Numbered from the stretch's first letter, positions 13,718-22,280 are shown. The stretch: 23,334 nucleotides of DNA from Candidatus Pelethomonas intestinigallinarum (GCA_018712665.1 DVGP01000201.1:1-23334); one strand, 5' to 3'. A program made the numbers and translations. The notes: generated by a model from the sequence alone, not told the origin.

Positions 13718-15202
13718 ATGGCCTACAATGGATTCGCGATCGACGAGTATCTGGACGCGGCGGCGGTGACACGGCAGCTGGACGAGCTGATCCAAAAGCC
13801 GGTGTGGTCCATCCGCCGGGACAAGCTGGCGGACTATGTACAGCACTACTTTGAGGAGAAGTGCCCCAGGTCCAAGGAGATGATCTCCCAGGCCAAAAAG
13901 GTGATCCCCGGCGGGGTGCAGCACAACCTGGCCTTCAACTACCCCTTCCCCATCGTGGTCACTAGGGCGGAGGGGGCCAAGCTCTACGACATCGACGGCA
14001 ACTGGTACTACGACCTGCTGCAAGCCGGGGGACCCACCATCCTGGGCAGCAACCCGCCGGCGGTGCGGGACCAGGTCATCGAGCTGCTGAAGACCTGCGG
14101 CCCCTCCACGGGCCTGTTCCACGAGTTTGAGTACAAGCTGGCCAAGAAGATCTCAGACCTGGTGCCCTCGGTGGAGATGTTCCGCATGCTGGGCTCCGGC
14201 ACCGAGGCGGACATGGTGGCCGTGCGCATCGCCCGGCTGAAGACCGGGAAGAAGAACATCCTGAAGATGGGCGGGGCCTACCACGGCTGGTCCGACCAGC
14301 TGGCCTACGGCATCCGGGTCCCCGGCACCAAGGGGCTCCTCTCCAAGGGGGTCCCGGGCTACGTGTTCAAGCACACCGACGAGTTCTTCCCCAACGACCT
14401 GGAGGACCTGGAGCGGAAGCTCCGGGCCAACCGCCTCACCGGCGGCACCGCCGCCGTCTTCCTGGAGCCCATGGGTCCGGAGAGCGGCACCCGGCCCCTG
14501 AGCCGGGAGTTCGTCCGGGGAGCGGCCAAGCTGGCCCGGGACTACGGGGCCCTGCTGGTCTTCGACGAGGTGGTAACCGGGTTCCGCATCGGTCTCAGCG
14601 GCGCCCAGGGCTACTTCGGGGTGGACCCGGACCTGACGGTGTTCGGCAAGATCATCGCCGGTGGCTACCCCGGCGCCGGTGGCGTGGGTGGCCACGCCGA
14701 CTGCATGGCCCACCTGGGGGCCGGTCTGGACTCCTCCGGCAAGAAGGTATCCAAGGCCATGTGCGGCGGCACCATGGCCGCCACCCCCATCTCCTGCGCG
14801 GCGGGGTACTACGCCCTGTGCGAGATCGAGCGCACCAACGCCTGCGAGGTGGCCGGGCGGATGGGGGACCGGCTGACCCGGGGTCTCCAGGATCTGATCA
14901 AAAAGTACGGCCTGCCCTTCGTGGCCTTCAACCAGGGGTCCATCTGCCACCTGGACAGCGTGGGCACCATGCACTTCTCCATCGACTGGTCCAAGCCCTG
15001 GACCATCCCCCACATCCTCAAGGAGACCGGCGTCCGGCAGAAGGAGATGGAGCACATGGGAGCTGCCTACATGGCCGAGGGCATCGTCACCCTGGCGGGC
15101 TCCCGGCTCTACACCAGCGCCGCCTACACCGAGGAGATGATCGACGACGTCCTCTCCCGCTTCGACCGGGTGCTGGCAAACTGCGGCCCCATCGGAGGGT
15201 AA
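13718..15202 (+). CDS. Class-III aminotransferase, glutamate-1-semialdehyde aminomutase-like
   Basis: A 494-residue PLP enzyme. Family marks: GSGTEADMVAVRIAR (159-173, cofactor phosphate binding), AYHGWSD (187-193), VFDEVVTGFR (281-290, Asp283 for the PLP nitrogen), FGKIIAGGYP (309-318, Schiff-base Lys311) and CGGTMAATPISCAAG (349-363). These fit the glutamate-1-semialdehyde 2,1-aminomutase branch. It is longer than HemL proteins by about 60 N-terminal residues, and no heme-pathway gene is nearby. The ATG follows CAGGAGG; the frame is open 12 codons upstream but lacks a site there. First gene of an operon with a class-II aldolase and an FGGY kinase, so a role in transamination or amino-group migration on an amino sugar, amino polyol or amino acid intermediate is inferred. 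Exact substrate unknown. Confidence 0.88.
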   Translation: MAYNGFAIDEYLDAAAVTRQLDELIQKPVWSIRRDKLADYVQHYFEEKCPRSKEMISQAKKVIPGGVQHNLAFNYPFPIVVTRAEGAKLYDIDGNWYYDLLQAGGPTILGSNPPAVRDQVIELLKTCGPSTGLFHEFEYKLAKKISDLVPSVEMFRMLGSGTEADMVAVRIARLKTGKKNILKMGGAYHGWSDQLAYGIRVPGTKGLLSKGVPGYVFKHTDEFFPNDLEDLERKLRANRLTGGTAAVFLEPMGPESGTRPLSREFVRGAAKLARDYGALLVFDEVVTGFRIGLSGAQGYFGVDPDLTVFGKIIAGGYPGAGGVGGHADCMAHLGAGLDSSGKKVSKAMCGGTMAATPISCAAGYYALCEIERTNACEVAGRMGDRLTRGLQDLIKKYGLPFVAFNQGSICHLDSVGTMHFSIDWSKPWTIPHILKETGVRQKEMEHMGAAYMAEGIVTLAGSRLYTSAAYTEEMIDDVLSRFDRVLANCGPIGG

Positions 15203-15206
15203 GGCC

Positions 15207-16304
15207 ATGGCGTACACAGAGCGTGAGGCCCGGAGGCTGGTGGTGGAGGCCGGCCGGCGGCTGCTGGAGCGGGGGCTGGTGGCCCGGACCTGGGGAAACA
15301 TCAGCGCCCGGGTGTCGGACACCCACTTCATCATCACCCCCAGCGGTATGGCCTACGACACCATGACCGAGGACCAGCTGGTGCTGGTGGACGGCCGGGA
15401 CGGCTCCTACCAGGGGGAGCGGAAGCCCTCCAGCGAGCGGGGCATCCACGCCGACGCCTACTGGCTGCGGCCAGCGGTAAATTTTGTCATCCACACCCAC
15501 CAGGACATGGCCAGCGTCTGCTCCACGGCGGGCCGGGACCTGACCGCGGACCACCCCCTCCTGGGGGGGCGGGTCCCCTGCGCCGCCTACGGCCTCCCCT
15601 CCAGCAAGGCCCTGCGCCGGGCGGCGGAGCGGGTGGTGGCGGGCTATCCCGACAGCCCCGCCTTCCTCCTCCGCAGCCACGGGGCCCTGTGTCTGGGCCG
15701 GGACATGGAGGACGCCTTCGCCGTCTCGGCGGCTCTGGAGGAGGTCTGCGCCCGGCAGATCCAGAGCGTCCTGGATACCCCCTCCCTCCCAGCCCGGATC
15801 CCGGACTACGGGGAGAGCGTTTTGGAGGGGGATACTTTCCGGCTCATGATCGGGGAGCGGGAGCGGATCTTCTCCCTGGACGAAGCCCGGCTTCCCCCCG
15901 CCGCCGCCCTCCACGCCGCCGTCTACCGCGCCGGCCTGGGGAAAGCGGTCCTCCATGTTCGGGACCGGGATGTGATCGCGGTGAGCGCGTCCCGCCGCCC
16001 CCTGCGGCCCATGGTGGACGACCTGGCCCAGATCGCCGGGGCGGACGTCCGCTGGGCGCCGCCGGTGCCCGGCCGGGTGGTCCGGGCCCTGCGGGGGCGA
16101 AACGCCGTACTGCTGCCGGGGGCCGGGGCGCTGTGCGTGGGCCCCGACCGGGAGGAGGCAGAGGCGGTGTCCCACCTCCTGAAAAAAGGCTGTCTGGCCC
16201 GGCGCTTCGCCGATGCCGTCCCCGGCTGCCGCCCTCTGAACCGGATGGATGCCCTGTTCCAGCGGGCGTTCTACGTGACCCAATACGCCAAGCGGAAAGG
16301 GTGA
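15207..16304 (+). CDS. Class-II aldolase/adducin family protein, tandem domains with degenerate second copy
   Basis: A 365-residue protein, much longer than L-fuculose-phosphate aldolase (about 215). Residues 1-190 form a complete metal aldolase domain: WGNISAR (29-35), TPSGMAY (44-50), Glu77 in PSSERGIH, zinc ligands His96 and His98 in VIHTHQDM, and His158 in LLRSHGALCLG. Residues about 220-345 repeat the pattern: LHAAVYRAG, VLHVRDRDVIAVSA (in place of HTH), and LLPGAGALCVGPDREEAEAV (in place of SHGAL), so the second copy has lost its metal ligands. It likely cleaves or epimerises a phosphorylated sugar, giving DHAP or another fragment. It starts four bases after the aminotransferase stop, whose last codons supply GGAGG. 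Confidence 0.88.
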   Translation: MAYTEREARRLVVEAGRRLLERGLVARTWGNISARVSDTHFIITPSGMAYDTMTEDQLVLVDGRDGSYQGERKPSSERGIHADAYWLRPAVNFVIHTHQDMASVCSTAGRDLTADHPLLGGRVPCAAYGLPSSKALRRAAERVVAGYPDSPAFLLRSHGALCLGRDMEDAFAVSAALEEVCARQIQSVLDTPSLPARIPDYGESVLEGDTFRLMIGERERIFSLDEARLPPAAALHAAVYRAGLGKAVLHVRDRDVIAVSASRRPLRPMVDDLAQIAGADVRWAPPVPGRVVRALRGRNAVLLPGAGALCVGPDREEAEAVSHLLKKGCLARRFADAVPGCRPLNRMDALFQRAFYVTQYAKRKG

Positions 16305-16314
16305 GAGGGCGGCC

Positions 16315-16971
16315 ATGCTGAAGAAGCTGACAGAAGAGAAGCGGGAGGAGATATTGGAGGCCGGCATCGAGGCTTTCGCCGAAAGCGGCCTCCACGGCGC
16401 CGGCATGGCGGACATCGCCCGCCGGGCGGGGATCAGCGTGGGGGTCCTGTATAAGTATTATGTCAATAAAGAGGACTTCTTTCACGCCTGCCTCCGCCAC
16501 AGCCTGGCCTCCCTGGAGGATGTGCTGCGGCAGGTGACGGGCCGGGAGGACAAGCTCCTGGGCTACGCCGGACAGATTATCCGGGCCCTCCAGGACTTCT
16601 CCCGGGACCACGGCAGCCACATCCGCATGTACCACCAAATCACCACCGCCAGCGGGGACTTCGCCCGGCGGCTGGCAGAGGAGATCGAGGGGGTCACCGC
16701 CCGGCTCTACACCGACTACATCGCCCGGGCCCAGGCCCGGGGGGAGCTGCGCGGGGACATGGACCCCCGGCTCTTCGCCTTCTTCTTCGACAATCTGCTG
16801 ATGATGCTGCAGTTCTCCTACTGCTGCGACTACTACAGGGCGCGTTTTGCCCTCTACTGCGGCGGCGCCGTGCCCGACGGCGGCCGCCAGGTGGAAGCGG
16901 AGCTGCTGAAATTTTTGGAGTCCGCCTTTACCACCGAGCAGGCCCAGATTCCTCACCGGGAAGAACGTTAG
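16315..16971 (+). CDS. TetR-family regulator within the catabolic operon
   Basis: A 218-residue TetR-type regulator. Residues 10-55 form the DNA-binding domain (EEILEAGIEAFAESG, then GMADIARRAGISVGVLYKYYVNKEDFF); the rest is a helical ligand domain. It begins ten bases after the aldolase stop with only a weak GAGAGGG, suggesting modest, coupled translation. Its place inside the operon suggests it senses the pathway substrate or an intermediate and controls the palindrome at 13662-13679. This would be unusual, since sugar operons more often use GntR, DeoR or LacI proteins. Confidence 0.92.
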   Translation: MLKKLTEEKREEILEAGIEAFAESGLHGAGMADIARRAGISVGVLYKYYVNKEDFFHACLRHSLASLEDVLRQVTGREDKLLGYAGQIIRALQDFSRDHGSHIRMYHQITTASGDFARRLAEEIEGVTARLYTDYIARAQARGELRGDMDPRLFAFFFDNLLMMLQFSYCCDYYRARFALYCGGAVPDGGRQVEAELLKFLESAFTTEQAQIPHREER

Positions 16972-16984
16972 GAGGGACTTTTCC

Positions 16985-18607
16985 GTGAACGACCATACCA
17001 CGACCTATGTGCTGGCCTACGACGTGGGCACCACCGGCGTCAAGACCTGCCTCTTCGCCATCGGGGAGACCATTGAGCTGATAGCCAGCGCCCAGAGGGG
17101 CTACGACCTGTACATCCTGCCGGACGGCGGGGCGGAACAGGACGCGGACCAGTGGTGGGAGGCCATGGCCGCCGCCACCCGGGAGATCTTCGCCGCCTGC
17201 TCCGTAACGCCGGAGCAGGTAGCCGGCATCTCCTTCTGCTCCCAGATGCAGGGGCTGGTGCTGGTGGACCGGGAGGGCCGGCCCGTCCGCCGCCCCATGA
17301 GCTACATGGACCAGCGGGCCCGGGAGGAGCTGCGCCGGGGCATCGCCCACGGCATCCAGATCGCCGGAGCCAACGTGGGGAAGCTGCTGACCAGCCTGCG
17401 CCTCACCGGGGCGGTATCCAGCAGCGTAAAGGACCCCCTCTGGAAGTACAAGTGGGTGGAGGCCCACGAGCCGGAGAACTTCGCCCGGGCCTGGAAGTGG
17501 CTGGACGTGAAGGAGTACCTGATCCTCCGGTGCACCGGCCAGGCGGTGATGACCCGGGACAGCGCCTACGCCACCTTCCTCTACGATACACGGTCCGGGC
17601 GGCAGTGCTGGAGCGAGAAGCTCTGCCGGATGTTCGGCGTCCGGCCGGAGCATCTGCCCCGGCTGGCGGACGCCGCGGAAAAGGTCGGCGGTCTGACGGA
17701 ACAGGCCGCCAAGGAGCTGGGGCTGGCCCCCGGCACCCCGGTGTTCGGCGGCGGCGGGGACGCGGCCCTCATCGCCGTGGGAGCGGGGGCCACCGCCGCG
17801 GGCAGCACCCACGTCTACTGCGGCACCTCTGGGTGGGTATCCACAGTGACGGAGCGGCAGCAGGTGGACGTTACCGCCATGATCGCCGCCATCGTGGGGG
17901 CCCAGCCCGGGCGGTACAACTACTTCGCCGAGATGGAGACCGCCGGCAAGTGCCTGGAGTGGGTGAAGGACCACCTGGCCCTGGACGAGATCGGCATCTA
18001 CCTGGAGAAGCGGGACGTGGCCCAGAGCCAGGAGGCGGTGTACCGCAGCCTTTACGACTATATGACGGAGACCGTGCGGGACGTGCCCCCCGGCTCCGGC
18101 GGCGTGATCTTCACCCCCTGGCTCCACGGCAACCGCTGCCCCTTCGAGGACCCCAGCGCCGCCGGGATGTTCTTCAACATTCGCCTGGAGACCGGCAAAA
18201 CGGAGCTGATCTCCGCTGTGCTGGAGGGCGTCTGCTTCCACCTGCGCTGGATGCTGGAGTGCCAGGACCGGAAGCTGAAAACCTCCGACCCTGTCCGTTT
18301 TGTGGGGGGCGGGGCCCTGTCGCCGGTGACCTGCCAGCGGCTGGCGGACATCACCGGCCGAACGGTGGAGGTGGTCTCCAGCCCCCAGAACGTGGGGGCC
18401 GTGGGGGCCGCGGCGGTGATGGGGGTAGGGCTTGGCCTGATCCCCGACCTGGACGCGGTGGGGACCTTCATCCCGGCCGCGGCGCGGTATACGCCGGACC
18501 CGGCCAGGACCGCCGCCTACCAGCCCTACTACGCCGTATTCAAACATCTCTACCGGTCCAACCGGAAAAATTTCCGGGCGCTGAACAGCGCCGTGACGCA
18601 AGGATAA
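16985..18607 (+). CDS. FGGY-family carbohydrate kinase (xylulokinase-like)
   Basis: A 540-residue sugar kinase with a GTG start, 14 bases after the tetR stop and preceded by AGGAGGG. The actin-like ATPase fold is evident: DVGTTGVK (13-20, phosphate 1), a SQMQGLVLVD segment (86-95, substrate side, cf. GQMHG of xylulokinase), GGGGDAA with catalytic Asp259, CGTSGW (279-284, phosphate 2), and FVGGGALSP near 440 (adenosine side). It phosphorylates a ketose or polyol with ATP. Kinase plus class-II aldolase is the core of fucose, rhamnose and ribulose routes. The specific sugar cannot be inferred. No isomerase or transporter accompanies it. Confidence 0.92.
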   Translation: MNDHTTTYVLAYDVGTTGVKTCLFAIGETIELIASAQRGYDLYILPDGGAEQDADQWWEAMAAATREIFAACSVTPEQVAGISFCSQMQGLVLVDREGRPVRRPMSYMDQRAREELRRGIAHGIQIAGANVGKLLTSLRLTGAVSSSVKDPLWKYKWVEAHEPENFARAWKWLDVKEYLILRCTGQAVMTRDSAYATFLYDTRSGRQCWSEKLCRMFGVRPEHLPRLADAAEKVGGLTEQAAKELGLAPGTPVFGGGGDAALIAVGAGATAAGSTHVYCGTSGWVSTVTERQQVDVTAMIAAIVGAQPGRYNYFAEMETAGKCLEWVKDHLALDEIGIYLEKRDVAQSQEAVYRSLYDYMTETVRDVPPGSGGVIFTPWLHGNRCPFEDPSAAGMFFNIRLETGKTELISAVLEGVCFHLRWMLECQDRKLKTSDPVRFVGGGALSPVTCQRLADITGRTVEVVSSPQNVGAVGAAAVMGVGLGLIPDLDAVGTFIPAAARYTPDPARTAAYQPYYAVFKHLYRSNRKNFRALNSAVTQG

Positions 18608-18617
18608 GGAGGAAGGT

Positions 18618-19037
18618 ATGTCCAGAAAAAAAGAAGTGATCCGGTCCCTGAAATTTCTGCTGTTTTCCATCTCCGCCGGGGTCATCGAGCTGGCGGCCTT
18701 CTCCCTCCTCAACGAGCTGACAAGCTGGAGCTACTGGCCCTGCTACCTCGTTGCCCTGGCGCTGTCGGTGCTGTGGAACTTCACCCTCAACCGCCGCTAT
18801 ACCTTCCAGTCCGCCAACAACGTGCCCCGGGCTATGGCCCTGGTGTTCGCCTTCTACTGCGTATTCACTCCCCTGTCCACCTTCCTGGGCAGCTTCCTGG
18901 CGGACACTCTGGGGTGGAACGAGTACCTGGTTACCATTCTCAACATGGCCGCCAACTTCATCCTGGAGTATCTCTACGACCGCCTGGTGGTGTTTCGCGG
19001 CTCCATCGACACCAACAGCCGTGCCCGGAATAAGTGA
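18618..19037 (+). CDS. GtrA-family small membrane protein
   Basis: A 139-residue protein with four membrane segments (about 10-30, 38-56, 72-92 and 98-118) and the family marks FLLFSISAGVIELAAF, WNFTLNRRYTFQ and a C-terminal EYLYDRLVVF. GtrA-like proteins are thought to move undecaprenyl-linked sugars across the membrane or aid cell-surface glycan modification. It starts ten bases after the kinase stop with AAGGAGGAAGGT ahead, so it is in the same operon, and it is followed by a strong terminator. Its link to the catabolic enzymes is not obvious. Confidence 0.9.
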   Translation: MSRKKEVIRSLKFLLFSISAGVIELAAFSLLNELTSWSYWPCYLVALALSVLWNFTLNRRYTFQSANNVPRAMALVFAFYCVFTPLSTFLGSFLADTLGWNEYLVTILNMAANFILEYLYDRLVVFRGSIDTNSRARNK

Positions 19038-19063
19038 TATAGCTCCCCGCTCCAGCCAAATAA

Positions 19064-19105
19064 AGAGCGCGCTGTCTGGTTTCAGACAGCGCGCTCTCCA
19101 TTTTT
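19064..19105. terminator. Strong bidirectional terminator between GtrA gene and copZ
   Basis: AGAGCGCGCTGTCTG (19064-19078) pairs perfectly with 19083-19097 around GTTT. The plus strand continues CCATTTTTC and the minus strand TTTATTTGG, so it serves both convergent operons. Confidence 0.88.
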
Positions 19106-19108
19106 CAA

Positions 19109-19318
19109 TCAGCCGTTCTCAATGCCGAGCAGTTTGAAGTTGCCGCCCTCCACAGCCTCCTTGATGGCCTCGTCGGACACATCGCCTACCACATAGGCGG
19201 TACCGGCGGCGTGGTCGGCGCCGGCCTCTGTCACGCCGGGGAGAGCCTCCAGAATTCTCTTCAATCTCCCGGAGCAGCCGCCGCAGTGCATCCCTTCCAC
19301 CTTCATCAGCTTCTTCAT
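19109..19318 (-). CDS. copZ: Copper chaperone, heavy-metal-associated domain
   Basis: A 69-residue single HMA domain with the metal-binding motif MHCGGC (Cys12, Cys15). Such proteins carry Cu(I) and deliver it to the CopA pump or the CsoR sensor. The ATG has AGGAGGATATAG upstream, 56 bases behind the copA stop. It is the last gene of csoR-copA-copZ and ends at the shared terminator. Confidence 0.9.
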   Translation of the reverse strand: MKKLMKVEGMHCGGCSGRLKRILEALPGVTEAGADHAAGTAYVVGDVSDEAIKEAVEGGNFKLLGIENG

Positions 19319-19374
19319 AGTCCCTATATCCTCCTTAAAATTGATTTTCCTCTATATTGGAACACGAGTGGAGA

Positions 19375-21894
19375 TCACTCGATGCCCAGCACAGCGTACC
19401 CGACCTTTTGGACCGCCTGCTTCATGGCCTCCAAATCGGCGTTGGGGGCCATGATGATGACGGCGGTGCCGTTCTCATGGTCAGCCGTGGCCTCCTCCAC
19501 ACCGGGGATCGCCTCTAAAGCAGTCTTTACCGTCTTTTCACAGTGGCCGCACATCATGCCCTCAATCTTCATGGTCTTTTCAACCGTGGTCTCCTGGACC
19601 TGCTCCACCTGCTTATGCCTGCGCTTTTTGTCATGGCTGGCGTCCCGCATGTTGAACAGGTTCAGCCGCAGGGCGTTGGACACCACACAGAAGCTGCTCA
19701 AGCTCATCGCCGCCGCGCCGAACATGGGGTTCAGGGTCAGGCCGAAGGTGACGAACAGACCGGCAGCCAGGGGAATCCCCACGCTGTTGTAGAAGAAAGC
19801 CCAGAACAGGTTCTGGTGGATGTTCCGCAATGTGGCCCGGCTCATGCGGATGGCAGCGGGCACATCGGAAAGGCGGCTCTTCATCAGCACCACGTCCGCC
19901 GCGTCGATGGCCACGTCGGTGCCCGCGCCAATGGCGATGCCGATATCCGCCCGGGTCAGCGCCGGGGCGTCGTTGATGCCGTCGCCCACCATGGCCACCT
20001 TTCCCTGCTTCTTCAGCTTGCGGATGACGCTCTCCTTGCCGTCAGGCAGCACACCGGCGATGACCTCGTCCACGCCGGCCTGGGCGCCGATGGCCTTGGC
20101 AGTGCGCTCGTTGTCTCCGGTGAGCATGACCACTCGGATGCCCATGTTCCGCATCTCCCGGACAGCCTGGGGGCTGTCCTCCTTGATGACATCGGCCACG
20201 GCGATAATGCCCACCAGCTCCTTGTCCTGGCAGAAGAACAGGGGCGTCTTACCCTGCTCCGCCAACTGCTCCGCCTGGGTCTGGATGGCGGCGGGGACCT
20301 CCGTCTGGGTCTTGATGAACTTCAGGTTGCCGGTGGAGAGCTTGGCGCCGTTGAGCTCGGCGGTGACGCCGTTGCCGGGCAGAGCCTGGAACTGGGTGAC
20401 CTCGTCGGCCTTCATGTTCCGCTCCTCGCCTTTCTCCATAATGGCCCGGGCCAGGGGGTGCTCACTCTTCTGCTCCAGGGCCAGGGCCAGGCGGAGGAGC
20501 TCCTCCTCACTGACGCCGGGGGCGGGCAGAATATCTGTTACCTTGGGCTCGCCGCTGGTGATGGTGCCGGTCTTGTCCAGGGCAACAATGTCCATTTTCC
20601 CGGTCTCCTCCAGGGAGGCAGCGGTCTTGAACAGGATGCCGTTCTTGGCGCCCATGCCGTTGCCCACCATGATGGCCACGGGGCTGGCCAGGCCCAGGGC
20701 ACAGGGGCAGCTGATGACCAGCACAGAGATGCCCCGGGCCAGGGCGTAGCCGAAGGTCTGGCCCAGCAGCAGCCACACCACCGTGGTGATTACGGCGATG
20801 GTGATAACAGTAGGAACAAACACGCCTGAGACCTTGTCGGCCACCTTGGCGATGGGCGCCTTGGTCGCGGCGGCGTCGGAGACCATCTGAATGATCTGGG
20901 ACAGGGTGGTGTCCTCTCCCACCCGGGTGGCCTGGCACTTGATAAAGCCGGACTGGTTCAGGGTAGCGGCAGAGACCGCGTCCCCCGCGCCTTTGTCCAC
21001 AGGAATGCTCTCGCCTGTGAGAGCGGCCTCATTCACCGCGCTGTGGCCCTCCAGGACCACGCCGTCCACTGGGATGTTCTCGCCGGGACGGACCACGAAG
21101 ATGTCGCCCTTCTGGACCTGATCAATGGAAATTTCCGTCTCGACGCCGTCCCGAACCACAGTGGCGGTCTTGGGAGCCAGCTTCATCAGACTCTTGAGGG
21201 CGTCAGTGGTTCTGCCCTTGGACCGGGCCTCCAGCATCTTGCCCACAGTGATGAGGGTCAGGATCATGGCCGCCGCCTCAAAGTAGAACTCGCTGTGCAT
21301 AATATGCATCTGGGCCATCCCCGGCTCCACCGTGGTCATCTGGAACAGGGCGTAGCTGCTCCACACGAAGGCGGCGGAGGAGCCCAGGGCCACCAGGGTG
21401 TCCATGTTGGGGGAGCGGTGCCACAGGCTCTTAAAGCCGGAGATAAAAAACTTCTTGTTGATCACCATGATGATCACAGTCAGATAGAGCTGGATCAGTG
21501 CCTGAGCCATATAGTTCTCCGCCAGGAAGGACGGCAGGGGCCAGTTCCACATCATGGCGCCCATGGAGAAATACATCAGCACCGCCAGAAAACCAACAGA
21601 CCAGATCAGCCGCTGCTTCAGGACCGGTGTCTCTTTATCCTTCAGGGCCTCCTCCGCCTCCGCCATGCTGCTGGAGGCAGCCTTCTGACCGCCGGCGCCC
21701 TTCTCCGAGGCACCGTAGCCTGCCGCCTCCACCGCCGCGATAATATCCGCGGGGGCGGCGGTTCCCTCAACACCCATGGAGTTGGTCAGCAGGCTCACAG
21801 AGCAGGATGTGACGCCCGGCACATGGGACACGGCTTTCTCTACTCTGGCACTGCAAGCCGCGCAGCTCATGCCAGTGACATTGTACTGCTTCAT
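19375..21894 (-). CDS. copA: Copper-exporting P1B-type ATPase with HMA domains at both ends
   Basis: An 839-residue P-type ATPase. N-terminal HMA domain with MSCAAC (Cys11, Cys14); membrane segments from about 95; TGES (293-296, actuator); membrane metal site CPC (396-398); phosphorylation site DKTGT with Asp440; SEHPLA (478-483) that helps bind ATP; GDGINDAP (637-644); and YN (702-703) in the following membrane helix, as in Cu(I) pumps. After the last helix a second HMA domain with MMCGHC (Cys782, Cys785) follows a charged linker rich in Lys/Arg and Gln/Glu. The C-terminal HMA is uncommon in the family as a whole. It exports Cu(I). The ATG at 21894 has AGAAGGA upstream; the open frame runs on to 21942 without better support. 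Second gene behind csoR. Confidence 0.95.
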   Translation of the reverse strand: MKQYNVTGMSCAACSARVEKAVSHVPGVTSCSVSLLTNSMGVEGTAAPADIIAAVEAAGYGASEKGAGGQKAASSSMAEAEEALKDKETPVLKQRLIWSVGFLAVLMYFSMGAMMWNWPLPSFLAENYMAQALIQLYLTVIIMVINKKFFISGFKSLWHRSPNMDTLVALGSSAAFVWSSYALFQMTTVEPGMAQMHIMHSEFYFEAAAMILTLITVGKMLEARSKGRTTDALKSLMKLAPKTATVVRDGVETEISIDQVQKGDIFVVRPGENIPVDGVVLEGHSAVNEAALTGESIPVDKGAGDAVSAATLNQSGFIKCQATRVGEDTTLSQIIQMVSDAAATKAPIAKVADKVSGVFVPTVITIAVITTVVWLLLGQTFGYALARGISVLVISCPCALGLASPVAIMVGNGMGAKNGILFKTAASLEETGKMDIVALDKTGTITSGEPKVTDILPAPGVSEEELLRLALALEQKSEHPLARAIMEKGEERNMKADEVTQFQALPGNGVTAELNGAKLSTGNLKFIKTQTEVPAAIQTQAEQLAEQGKTPLFFCQDKELVGIIAVADVIKEDSPQAVREMRNMGIRVVMLTGDNERTAKAIGAQAGVDEVIAGVLPDGKESVIRKLKKQGKVAMVGDGINDAPALTRADIGIAIGAGTDVAIDAADVVLMKSRLSDVPAAIRMSRATLRNIHQNLFWAFFYNSVGIPLAAGLFVTFGLTLNPMFGAAAMSLSSFCVVSNALRLNLFNMRDASHDKKRRHKQVEQVQETTVEKTMKIEGMMCGHCEKTVKTALEAIPGVEEATADHENGTAVIIMAPNADLEAMKQAVQKVGYAVLGIE

Positions 21895-21953
21895 TTTAAA
21901 TCCTTCTACCTCCCAATGCTCGTTTCTCGCTAATCTTCCCACATCGCTCGTAC

Positions 21954-22259
21954 TTACTTCATTAATTTCTGCAGAGTTTTCAGCAGCTCGTCGATGGTCT
22001 CGTCGTTGCCCTCACGGATATCATGGGCCACACAGGTGCGGATATGATCGGAGAGAAGCTCCCGATTAAAGGCATTCATCGCCGCTGATACCGCCGCCGA
22101 CTGTACCAGAATATCCGGGCAATAGGCTCCCTTCTCCACCATGCCACGGATTCCCCGTACCTGCCCTTCGATGCGGTTCAGGCGGTGAATCAGCTTTTTG
22201 TACTCCTCCGGTGTGCGCTCCTTTGTCCGATGACAGCAGCAAGTTTTTTCCGATCCCAT
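21954..22259 (-). CDS. csoR: CsoR-family copper-sensing repressor
   Basis: A 101-residue all-helical repressor (DUF156). The Cu(I) ligands of CsoR are present: Cys47 in EKGAYCPDIL, and His72 and Cys76 in SDHIRTCVAHDI. The HRLNRIEGQVRGI segment (25-37) is the DNA-contacting basic helix of the family. An extra CCCH cluster (residues 7-10) near the N-terminus could bind metal but is not part of the classic site. The ATG follows AAGGAG by six bases; the open frame extends through the promoter and is rejected. Two matching operators lie on its promoter, so it represses itself, copA and copZ until copper rises. Confidence 0.95.
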   Translation of the reverse strand: MGSEKTCCCHRTKERTPEEYKKLIHRLNRIEGQVRGIRGMVEKGAYCPDILVQSAAVSAAMNAFNRELLSDHIRTCVAHDIREGNDETIDELLKTLQKLMK

Positions 22260-22280
22260 TGCGAACTCCTTCCGTACAGT

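Noticed and set aside
13718..15202. Aminotransferase as HemL of heme/tetrapyrrole synthesis
   Set aside because: Longer N-terminus, operon partners are a sugar kinase and aldolase, and no hem genes are present, so the family label is used without the HemL name.
15087..16415. Minus-strand open frame (442 codons) opposite the aldolase
   Set aside because: Gly/Pro/Arg/His-rich shadow; the plus strand encodes a clear aldolase.
16928..18712. Long minus-strand open frame (594 codons) opposite the FGGY kinase
   Set aside because: No family motifs; the kinase on the plus strand has all the expected ATPase motifs and a good ribosome binding site.
19543..20829. Plus-strand open frame (428 codons) opposite copA
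   Set aside because: Antisense shadow of a P-type ATPase with intact DKTGT and CPC motifs.
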